NCBI GenBank assembly: GCA_003553305.1
Contig: PWEB01000225.1
Coordinates: 1 to 14,263, forward strand
From: Syntrophomonadaceae bacterium
GTDB lineage: Bacteria > Bacillota > Dethiobacteria > DTU022
Direction: 5' to 3'
DNA: 14,263 nt
The position numbers were made by a program, and so were the translations under genes. Position 1 is the stretch's first letter. Every line of letters begins with the position of its first letter. Shown here piece after piece: positions 1-6,325 of this stretch. The notes beneath the pieces are model-generated. The model ran no database searches, had not been told where the DNA came from, and was given only the letters and a program-made list of their open reading frames with translations.

Positions 1-470
1 ACCAGGATTTCGTTTAAACGTTTTTTTATCCTCAGCATTTCCGTTACCTGAATTTCCATATCAGAAGCTTGTCCCTTGGCGCCTCCCAGCGGCTGGTGGA
101 TCATCATCCTGGCATTCGGAAAAGCCATTCTTTTACCACTTGTACCCCCTGCCAGGAGAAGAGCTCCCATCGAAGCGGCCTGACCCATGCAAACCGTAGC
201 AACATCACAGGAAAGGTACTGCATAGTATCGTAAATTGCCAGCCCTGCAGTAACTTCTCCTCCAGGACTGTTGATGTAGAAAAATATATCCTTATCCGGA
301 TCTTCAAATTCCAGGTAAAAAAATTGTGAAACTATATTGTCCGCTATATCGTCATTTACTACTCCTGTAAGCATAACAATTCGCGCGGAAAGTAAACGTG
401 AATAGAGGTCTACCTGCCTTGACCCTTGCGGTGTTTGCTCAACGACATAGGGAACTTTTATAAAACCCAT
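1..470 (-). CDS. clpP: ATP-dependent Clp protease proteolytic subunit ClpP (3' end cut by window edge)
   Basis: This is the serine peptidase subunit that forms the barrel of Clp proteases and degrades proteins fed in by a Clp ATPase in the cytoplasm. The 156 visible codons match ClpP throughout: the INSPGG oxyanion segment (about residues 67-72), GQAASMGA with the nucleophile Ser100, and MMIHQPLGG with His125. The third catalytic residue, an Asp near 170-175 in the family, would lie beyond the window, as would about 40 residues of the usual 195-200. The ATG at 470 follows a run of eight G on the coding strand (479-486) with 8 bases of spacing, which serves as the ribosome binding site. It is the last visible gene of the cluster, 79 bases after the small YbjN-like gene. 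A Clp ATPase upstream (3254-5755) is the obvious partner. Whether this is the housekeeping copy or an accessory paralogue cannot be told from here. Confidence 0.93.
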   Translation of the reverse strand, partial: MGFIKVPYVVEQTPQGSRQVDLYSRLLSARIVMLTGVVNDDIADNIVSQFFYLEFEDPDKDIFFYINSPGGEVTAGLAIYDTMQYLSCDVATVCMGQAASMGALLLAGGTSGKRMAFPNARMMIHQPLGGAKGQASDMEIQVTEMLRIKKRLNEIL

Positions 471-478
471 AATATAAA

Positions 479-486
479 CCCCCCCC
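479..486 (-). promoter_or_regulatory. G8 homopolymer ribosome binding site of clpP
   Basis: The coding strand carries eight consecutive G, then 8 bases, then the ATG at 470. No other Shine-Dalgarno-like sequence lies closer, so this run must serve the start. A homopolymer at this position is unusual and could vary in length by slippage. Confidence 0.6.
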
Positions 487-549
487 GATCACATTTACGC
501 TTATTTTTAATAGCATAAAAGCCTGTGAAATAAGTTTATCTTCTTAAGG

Positions 550-975
550 TTAACCAATTACTTTCCCGCCAAACTTCTCTCCGATTGTTGATTTATAATG
601 TTCCGCAGTAACAGCAACTGTTTTTACTGCTACTTCCAGTTCTTTACGGCTAAGATAATCACCAAAGAGATTTTCTTCATATATTATAGCCTGGTTATTT
701 ACATCTAAAGAAAACTTGCCAAAGAGTATTTTCATGTTTTCGGCAACCAGAAAATGTGTTAATTCAGCAGTGATCGGAGCTCCAAGATTAATAACGGTTA
801 CAACTTTAACTACCGTCTGGTCTTCTACCCACTGCAATGGCATAATCAAAACCATCGTTCTTCCAGCCTGTATGATATAATTATTTTTTTGGTCTTTCAT
901 AAAACCACCAAAGGATTCATTCAAATAATTTTCTATCGTATTTCTTAGTGTTCTAAGGGCCTCATTTTCAACCAT
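550..975 (-). CDS. Small YbjN/CesT-like chaperone-fold protein, paralogue 1
   Basis: A 141-residue protein that looks like the YbjN / type III secretion chaperone (CesT-like) superfamily, small alpha-beta proteins that bind peptides or partner proteins. The assignment rests on size, overall pattern and the motif region around residues 67-91 (PITAELT, then ILFGKFSLD), so the family name is tentative. I placed the start at 975 rather than 12 codons upstream at 1008, because AAGGTGGTG (983-991) lies 7 bases before it and the resulting protein has the same length as its paralogue at 5864-6289. The two share about half of their residues without gaps. No signal peptide or membrane segment is visible. 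It lies 124 bases after the unrecognised acidic gene and 79 bases before clpP. A role as adaptor or substrate chaperone for the Clp machinery is inferred from position only. Confidence 0.75.
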   Translation of the reverse strand: MVENEALRTLRNTIENYLNESFGGFMKDQKNNYIIQAGRTMVLIMPLQWVEDQTVVKVVTVINLGAPITAELTHFLVAENMKILFGKFSLDVNNQAIIYEENLFGDYLSRKELEVAVKTVAVTAEHYKSTIGEKFGGKVIG

Positions 976-982
976 TTCTTTA

Positions 983-991
983 CACCACCTT
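983..991 (-). promoter_or_regulatory. Ribosome binding site that fixes the start of paralogue 1
   Basis: AAGGTGGTG on the coding strand, 7 bases before the ATG at 975. It pairs well with the 16S 3' end and rules in the internal Met over the longer reading frame beginning at 1008. Confidence 0.75.
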
Positions 992-1099
992 TTTAAGGAT
1001 ATATACATGTCTCTTGGCCAATATAACTTTAGAAAAAGAATTTTGCGGACAACTTATATTACTTTATAGACCTTGTACATCTTTTCTTAAATAAATCCC

Positions 1100-1774
1100 C
1101 TACTGAGAAAAAAGATTTGACTGATGGGAAACATACACTTGTGTATGAGTAGCGGTAACATTTAGGTTTTTTTCAGTCCACTTCTCTTCTGAATCTTGCC
1201 CGAAGATATTTCTGACGGATGCCTGACTCAATAGAGTTTTCACCCCTGCTGATGTCTTGTCATAGTTATAGTCCCAATTATCTTTAGCATCACTTTTGGC
1301 CTCGATATAAAATGGGGTCTCATCTGCTGCAGTGTTTACACTGTTAAACAGATCCTGCGAAATAATGGGGTTTTCGTTGCGATAAAGATCGCCTGCAAAC
1401 AAGCTTTCTTCTTTTGCTTCATATTCTTTGTAAAGAAAGCTGTATTCAACAGGATGGCCCTCAGATGCTCCTTCTTCAGTCGGCTGTACAGCATTTTTAA
1501 CAAAGTTATAATCGGTCAGCGTCAGTTCTTTTATATCGACCATGCCCCCGATAAGATCATTAATATCCAGATCTTTTTTAAACTGATCATGGATTAGAGC
1601 AGGCTTGCTCCAATCATCAACACTAAACTCATAAGCGTTTGTACTTTTGCCAGCCGACGTATCTTGCTGACTGGAACCTGATCTGCTCAACTCGTTCATG
1701 ATCTGCTCAATTTTCAGGTCGTCATATAAACCCTTTAAAAACTCCTCATTTTCAAAACGATTGATATCGGTCAT
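1100..1774 (-). CDS. Unrecognised acidic hydrophilic protein
   Basis: A 224-residue protein that I do not recognise. It has no signal peptide, no membrane segment and no catalytic motif that I can see. It is rich in Asp, Glu, Asn, Ser and Tyr, with likely disordered stretches (residues about 30-50 and 100-130). A somewhat hydrophobic segment at about 65-95 (KDLDINDLIGGMVDIKELTL) may be the only structured core. The ATG at 1774 is well supported by GGGAGGGAG a few bases upstream. It follows the Nudix gene by 37 bases, so the two are probably co-transcribed, and precedes the YbjN-like gene by 124 bases. The pairing of a disordered acidic protein with a small chaperone-like gene resembles an effector or substrate with its chaperone, but that is inference. 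Confidence 0.7.
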   Translation of the reverse strand: MTDINRFENEEFLKGLYDDLKIEQIMNELSRSGSSQQDTSAGKSTNAYEFSVDDWSKPALIHDQFKKDLDINDLIGGMVDIKELTLTDYNFVKNAVQPTEEGASEGHPVEYSFLYKEYEAKEESLFAGDLYRNENPIISQDLFNSVNTAADETPFYIEAKSDAKDNWDYNYDKTSAGVKTLLSQASVRNIFGQDSEEKWTEKNLNVTATHTQVYVSHQSNLFSQ

Positions 1775-1811
1775 TTTACTCCCTCCCTTCTTAAATTTGT
1801 TCCTTTAAGCC

Positions 1812-2213
1812 TTAATGCAGCTCCAGGTAAGCTTTTATTTGCTCTTCAACAGCAGTGCCCAAAGGATAAAGCGTGAAATCTTCAGGTATAATCCAGGCAT
1901 GATTGGAATGCTCCGGGCTTAAGCAAACATTTCCGTTTTGATAGTCACAAAGTAAGGTAATTCCTGTTACCCAAAACGGTTTTTTATAAAAATGCCAGGT
2001 TTTGAAAGGTCTTCCTATCTTGATCACCAGGCCTGTTTCTTCTTTTACCTCTCTCCTTAGTGCTTCAACCAGTTTCTCGCCATAATCTATTTTTCCGCCC
2101 GGCAACTCCCAACAACCGGGATCAAAGGGGCTTTCAGGCGCTCTCTGAAGAAGAAGGATCCTGCCTCCTTTTCTGATCAAGGCCTTTCCGGCTACCCCTA
2201 AAGGTTTTTCCAT
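1812..2213 (-). CDS. Nudix hydrolase (MutT-like)
   Basis: A 133-residue Nudix enzyme, the family that hydrolyses nucleoside diphosphates linked to another moiety (NTPs, ADP-ribose, dinucleotide polyphosphates, alarmones). The complete Nudix box is present at about residues 40-62 in the form G-x5-E-x7-REVKEETGL, so the metal-binding glutamates are intact. The N-terminal strand ([16 protein letters not shown]) and the ELPGGK lead-in are typical of MutT-like members. The length is that of a single-domain enzyme, and the substrate cannot be read from the sequence. The ATG at 2213 has GAGGG upstream, and a perfect TATAAT lies 41 bases before the start. In a cluster holding a RelA/SpoT synthetase without a hydrolase domain, and SLOG and RyR domains, breakdown of a signalling nucleotide is an attractive role, but inferred. 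A relic of a related gene lies at about 11818-11966. Confidence 0.93.
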   Translation of the reverse strand: MEKPLGVAGKALIRKGGRILLLQRAPESPFDPGCWELPGGKIDYGEKLVEALRREVKEETGLVIKIGRPFKTWHFYKKPFWVTGITLLCDYQNGNVCLSPEHSNHAWIIPEDFTLYPLGTAVEEQIKAYLELH

Positions 2214-2253
2214 TGCTCAACCCTCACTAATTATTATTTACAACACAATCCGG

Positions 2254-2259
2254 ATTATA
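2254..2259 (-). promoter_or_regulatory. Candidate -10 box upstream of the Nudix gene
   Basis: The minus strand reads TATAAT, a perfect sigma-A -10 hexamer, 41 bases before the Nudix ATG. No good -35 is found at 16-18 bases. Instead the palindrome ACCGGGCCGGT (2282-2292) lies at and just upstream of the expected -35 position, so an internal, regulated promoter is possible. Confidence 0.35.
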
Positions 2260-2281
2260 TCTTCGATCGGCTGAAACATTG

Positions 2282-2292
2282 ACCGGGCCGGT
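2282..2292. repeat. 11-base palindrome, possible operator
   Basis: ACCGG-G-CCGGT is a perfect inverted repeat with a 1-base centre in the gap between the HEAT and Nudix genes. It has no following T run, so it is not a terminator. It overlaps the -35 position of the candidate promoter at 2254-2259. Short GC palindromes also occur by chance. Confidence 0.3.
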
Positions 2293-2336
2293 TATCCTCT
2301 GATTGCTCCCTATTATTCTTTACCCTTATCTGCTTC

Positions 2337-3182
2337 CTATTCCCTGGTCCTGGCTACCAACAATCCTCTTGCCGCCCAGTTCCGTACTTCCCGGTGTTTA
2401 CTATTATCCTCCATAACTCTTGTCAGGGCCTGAACAGCTTCAGTGCCGCCAATTTCACCAAGGGCCCAGGCGGCATAGCCACAGGCCTCGGTATCTTCGT
2501 CTTCAAGGTGTTCCAGCAGCACTTGAAGCGCCCGGGGATCCTTAAGATAACCCAGGGCCCAGAGGATTACGCTTCTCATTTTTGGTGATTGTTCAGATTC
2601 CAGAACCTTAATCAACATCGGAACCGCTTGCTTGTTTTTTAAAAATCCAATCATGCGGGCGGTGTCAAACTTAACCTGATAGCTACTGTGGGTTAAAGCA
2701 TAGCCGTAGATATCAAATGCATCAGAACCAAAAAGCTTAAACAAGCACCACATAGAGGCATTTCGTATTGCAGCATCATCAGCAACGATCCCAGACTTAA
2801 GCAATTCTTTTAAGTTTTTAATATCTTCCGGCTTATAATCTGAAACCTTTAGTATTGCTTTAGAAAACAGGATCTCCCCCGACTTAAGCCGGCATGATTC
2901 GACAGGGCTTCCGCTAAGCATGTCGAAAAGCAAACTTACCGCTGTCGGCTCCTCATACGAACCTATTACCATGTCACTAAGATCTTCTAACTTAACGGCA
3001 TCTGCTTTGCCCCGAGATAATCCCATATCTAGAAGGGCGATAGCTGAATTTTCTTCTCGCTCAGCGATTTCTCTCAAGCGAGACAGAACTTGTTTTACTA
3101 GATCAGGTTTTAAATGACCTACATGCCAGCCAGAATCTTTGAGCTCATTTAAAAAATGCCGATCACTTAAATTTTTATTCAT
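2337..3182 (-). CDS. HEAT-repeat protein
   Basis: A 281-residue helical-repeat protein. Residues about 133-280 form four to five HEAT or PBS-lyase-type repeats of roughly 30 residues, recognisable by recurring cores such as AIRNASMWCLFKLFG, KMRSVILWALGYLKD, CGYAAWALGEIGG and VRNWAARGLL. Such repeats make curved scaffolds for protein binding and have no catalytic activity of their own. The first 130 residues are helical but not clearly repeated. No signal peptide or membrane segment is present. The ATG at 3182 is preceded by GGGAG. The gene follows the Clp ATPase by 71 bases, which suggests co-expression and perhaps a scaffold or adaptor role in presenting substrates to it; that role is inferred from position. 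Confidence 0.88.
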   Translation of the reverse strand: MNKNLSDRHFLNELKDSGWHVGHLKPDLVKQVLSRLREIAEREENSAIALLDMGLSRGKADAVKLEDLSDMVIGSYEEPTAVSLLFDMLSGSPVESCRLKSGEILFSKAILKVSDYKPEDIKNLKELLKSGIVADDAAIRNASMWCLFKLFGSDAFDIYGYALTHSSYQVKFDTARMIGFLKNKQAVPMLIKVLESEQSPKMRSVILWALGYLKDPRALQVLLEHLEDEDTEACGYAAWALGEIGGTEAVQALTRVMEDNSKHREVRNWAARGLLVARTRE

Positions 3183-3253
3183 GACAATTATCTCCCAACC
3201 TGTTATGAAAACAAACCGGAGCTAACTGGATAATACAAAAAGCTACAGCAGAA

Positions 3254-5755
3254 TTAATTAAGTTCCCGACCACATTTTTTGCACCAGGTATTTGTTGCAG
3301 GGTTTCTTTCCCGGCACTCTTCCCCATTGCAAATCTTTTCATTGCTTTTATCACCCTCATTATCCGCAGCACCCGACTCTGTTATCTTTTCAATGGTAAT
3401 ATTACCATCTGAAACACCAATTTTAACCGTGTCGTATTCGGAAATCTCTCCCCGTATTATCTTGTTGGCTAAAGGACTTACCACTTTAGCTTCAATTGTT
3501 CGCCTTAATGGGCGTGCCCCCATGGCCGGAACGTAGCTGTCATCAACCAGGAACTCCAGGGCTTCATCACTTGTTTCAACTTTTACTTTTAACCTGGATA
3601 ACATTTTCAAAGCAATTTCACGGAGATGATCCTTGCTCAGGGAGTTAAATTCAACAATCCCGTTAATCCTGTTTACAAATTCCGGGCTTAGCTTACTTAT
3701 AAGCTCTTTATTCAAATCAGAACTGATATTGCTTTTCTTTTCTTCTTTCGGTGGCGGCACCCCGATAGTCCGGCCTTTGCTTACCCGGCCTGACCCTATA
3801 TTCGATGTCATAATAATTACCGTATTCTTGAAATTTACTGGTCTCCCCAAACCATCAGAGCAATGCCCTTCCTCCATTATCTGGAGAAGGATTTTTAACA
3901 CTTCCGGGTGAGCCTTTTCTATTTCATCGAAGAGAACTACTGCAAAAGGCTGGTTTTTAACCGCCTCTGTAAGCTGACCTCCCAGATCTGAATCAACATA
4001 ACCATGTGGTGATCCAATCAGGCGAGAAAGGGTATGTTTTTCATAAAATTCGGACATATCAATTTGGATAATCCGCTCTTCATCATCAAACAAGATTTGG
4101 GCTAGTGTTTTGGCCAATTCAGTTTTGCCTACCCCCGTGGGGCCTACAAATAAAAAGGAACCAATCGGTCTTTTGGTATAAACCAAATTTGCCCGGTTTC
4201 TTTTAATTGACTCAGAAATAATATCTATTGCTTCATCTTGTCCAAAAATACTTTTCTTCATTAATTGATCCATATATAGAAGCTTTTCTCTTTCATCTAC
4301 AGTGATTTTACCTACCGGAATTCCGGTCCAATCCGCAACTATTCTAGCCACATCTTCATATGAAATCATCATCGTGTTTGCCGCCGCCGTGCTTACTTTT
4401 TTACCTCTAAGGAGATCCTTTTTTTCTTCTCTCGTGAGTTCACCGAATTCGCTAAACCCGTAGTAAGACCTGAGTTTTTTCTGAGAGCAGGCCTGATCAA
4501 TGAGGTCGATAGCTTTGTCAGGCAAGCGCCTTCCCCCTATATAGCGCACTGATAATTCCACAGCTGCTGTTATAGCTTCATCTAAAATCTTGAGCCCATG
4601 AAATTCTTCATATTTAGGTCTTAAACCTAACAGTATTTCACGAGTATCTTCCTCTGTCGGTTCATCAATTTGGACCGGTTGAAAGCGCCGATCCAGGGCT
4701 TTATCTTTTTCTATATACTTTCGGTATTCCCCGGTTGTGGTAGCCCCGATACACTTCAACCTGCCACCGGAGAGGGCCGGCTTAAGGATATCCGCTGCTT
4801 TCATGGCTCCGCCCTGTGCTCCCATCAGGGTATGTATTTCATCGATAAAAATAATCAGGCTTGGATCCTTTTCGGCTTCATCAAGCAGTTCCTGCAACTT
4901 TTGTTCAAACTGTCCAAAATATTTTGCGCCGGCAGCAACAACCGAAACCATTTCAACAGTCATGATACGTTTACCTTTTAATTCATCCGGCACATCTTCA
5001 TCGGCAATAAGCTGGGCCAACCCCTCAACAACGCCAGTTTTACCAACACCGGCTTCGCCAATCAGGATAGGATTATTCTTACGTTTCCCTGTAAGGATTC
5101 TAATAATTTCCAGTAGTTCTTTTTCCCGACCAATTTTGGGATTAAGCTTTCCCTCACTGGCGTCTGCTGTAAGGTCACGGCCAATTTTTTTAAACTTATC
5201 CGAGCTCTTATCAATTCCGTCCGTAGTTTTACCTATACCCGGCTGTTCCACCACTTTCCGTTTGTCATAAAATTTCTTGGGCCACCCATCATCACTGATC
5301 ATCTTTCGCAAGTTATCGGCCAGTGCAGCCATTACCTTATCAGGATCAGCATCTTTTTGTTTTTTTAAATGTTCCCTGAGAATTTTTGCTACCATACTGT
5401 CTTTGTCTTCTAAGATCCCAAGTAAAATGTGTGGAGCTTCAGCTTCACTATCCCCCAGTCTGCTTGCTTCATTTTGAGCTTCCTCCAGGGCTTTCCTCGC
5501 TGCCGGCGAAAAAGAGGCCTGGACATTTTCTTTTATTCCTTCTGCCTTGATTTTCTGTTTGAGTTCTCGAGAAACCTCATCAATATCGATGCCGGCTTTC
5601 AGAAACTGACGCCGGATATAAATATCCTCAAGCTCAGCTACACCCATAAAAAGATGGGTGGTATCTATCTGCTCATTATTCAATTCTTTGCATACCCGCT
5701 CAGCATAATTTAAAATTATTTTCCCAGATTCGCCCAGGTTGTTAATTATAATCAA
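3254..5755 (-). CDS. ClpC/ClpA-like double AAA+ unfoldase with C-terminal zinc ribbon
   Basis: An 833-residue Hsp100 ATPase that would unfold proteins and thread them into ClpP. Order: Clp-N repeats (about 5-145); first AAA+ with Walker A GEAGVGKT (233-240), Walker B IIFIDEIH and the pore motif AKYFGQFE (278-285); a short linker of about 40 residues with no ClpB-type coiled coil; second AAA+ with Walker A GPTGVGKTE (538-546), Walker B VVLFDEIEKAH and sensor-2 GARPLRR (746-752). At the place of the ClpP-docking loop it has IGV (664-666), close to the usual IGF/IGL, so ClpP partnership is likely. The second pore reads GYVDS instead of the usual GYVGY. The last 25 residues add a zinc ribbon, C-x4-C-x10-C-x2-C (Cys809, 814, 825, 828), unusual for the family. 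The only NTG start in place is a TTG at 5755 that abuts the SD-like AGAAGGGG with no spacing, so the exact start is uncertain. A clpP lies downstream at 1-470. Confidence 0.92.
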   Translation of the reverse strand: MIIINNLGESGKIILNYAERVCKELNNEQIDTTHLFMGVAELEDIYIRRQFLKAGIDIDEVSRELKQKIKAEGIKENVQASFSPAARKALEEAQNEASRLGDSEAEAPHILLGILEDKDSMVAKILREHLKKQKDADPDKVMAALADNLRKMISDDGWPKKFYDKRKVVEQPGIGKTTDGIDKSSDKFKKIGRDLTADASEGKLNPKIGREKELLEIIRILTGKRKNNPILIGEAGVGKTGVVEGLAQLIADEDVPDELKGKRIMTVEMVSVVAAGAKYFGQFEQKLQELLDEAEKDPSLIIFIDEIHTLMGAQGGAMKAADILKPALSGGRLKCIGATTTGEYRKYIEKDKALDRRFQPVQIDEPTEEDTREILLGLRPKYEEFHGLKILDEAITAAVELSVRYIGGRRLPDKAIDLIDQACSQKKLRSYYGFSEFGELTREEKKDLLRGKKVSTAAANTMMISYEDVARIVADWTGIPVGKITVDEREKLLYMDQLMKKSIFGQDEAIDIISESIKRNRANLVYTKRPIGSFLFVGPTGVGKTELAKTLAQILFDDEERIIQIDMSEFYEKHTLSRLIGSPHGYVDSDLGGQLTEAVKNQPFAVVLFDEIEKAHPEVLKILLQIMEEGHCSDGLGRPVNFKNTVIIMTSNIGSGRVSKGRTIGVPPPKEEKKSNISSDLNKELISKLSPEFVNRINGIVEFNSLSKDHLREIALKMLSRLKVKVETSDEALEFLVDDSYVPAMGARPLRRTIEAKVVSPLANKIIRGEISEYDTVKIGVSDGNITIEKITESGAADNEGDKSNEKICNGEECRERNPATNTWCKKCGRELN

Positions 5756-5763
5756 CCCCTTCT
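5756..5763 (-). promoter_or_regulatory. Ribosome-binding-like sequence abutting the Clp ATPase start
   Basis: AGAAGGGG on the coding strand ends directly at the TTG at 5755. Normal spacing (about 6-9 bases) would instead place the start at an in-frame ATA (5749) or ATT (5746). No ATG or GTG occurs in frame until Met37, inside the Clp-N domain. Confidence 0.45.
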
Positions 5764-5863
5764 AATAACCTTGGTTAATAAATCTAAAAAGCAGCAGTGA
5801 ATAAAATAAGGTTTCAATTATTTAATTTATCTTTCAAATAAATATTTTTTAGATCACGTAAAT

Positions 5864-6289
5864 TCAGGCCGGTTTGCTGCCTCCAAATTCTTTCTCGATT
5901 TCTTGACCATACTTGGCTGCCACAGCAAGCACGATTTTAACAGCGAGCTCAAATTGATTGCGGTTTAAAAAATCACCTAAAAGGTTGTGATGAAAAAGGA
6001 CAGCTGGCGCGTTCGAGTCCAGGGAAAACTTTCCAAATAGTATTTTATTGTTTTCTGCAGCTAAATATTTGGTAAGCTCAGCTGTAACCGGCGTTTTAAC
6101 GTTTACCAAAGTCATAATCTTAACGACAGTCTGACCCTCTATCCAATCGTCCGGGATAATTAGCACACGTGCTCCCCCAGCCTGTATAATCAAATTATTA
6201 TGCTGATCTGTCAGGTAGAAACCAAAAATTTCATCCACGAATTTCTTTATTGTCGCTCTTAGTGTTGCCCGCGCTTCAGACTCTGCCAT
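5864..6289 (-). CDS. Small YbjN/CesT-like chaperone-fold protein, paralogue 2
   Basis: A 141-residue paralogue of the protein at 550-975; I count about 73 identical positions of 141 with no gaps. The best conserved stretches are HNNLIIQAG versus NNYIIQAG near residues 31-38, QTVVK at 53-57, and ILFGKFSLD at 83-91. It resembles the YbjN / type III secretion chaperone superfamily, small proteins that bind peptides or partner proteins; this family call is tentative. The start is certain: AAAGGAGG lies 8 bases before the ATG. It sits 36 bases after the synthetase fusion gene and 108 bases before the Clp ATPase, so it is probably translated from one transcript with the synthetase. A role as adaptor between signalling fusion and unfoldase is inferred from this placement. 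Confidence 0.78.
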   Translation of the reverse strand: MAESEARATLRATIKKFVDEIFGFYLTDQHNNLIIQAGGARVLIIPDDWIEGQTVVKIMTLVNVKTPVTAELTKYLAAENNKILFGKFSLDSNAPAVLFHHNLLGDFLNRNQFELAVKIVLAVAAKYGQEIEKEFGGSKPA

Positions 6290-6325
6290 TTTTAGCGCCT
6301 CCTTTAATAAATTATGTTAAAATTA

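Noticed and set aside
104..307. Minus-strand 67-codon frame near the left edge
   Set aside because: It overlaps clpP in another frame; the ClpP frame carries the catalytic motifs.
500..534. CTTATTT / AAATAAG inverted repeat before clpP as terminator
   Set aside because: The loop is 21 bases and the stem AT-rich with no T run on the minus strand.
1009..1099. TTTAAG-N17-TATAAA as promoter for the small gene at 550-975
   Set aside because: The -35 matches the consensus poorly and the region is AT-rich, so such pairs are expected by chance.
4670..5477. Long plus-strand reading frames opposite the Clp ATPase
   Set aside because: The minus strand holds conserved Walker and Clp-N motifs over this entire stretch; the plus frames show no family features.
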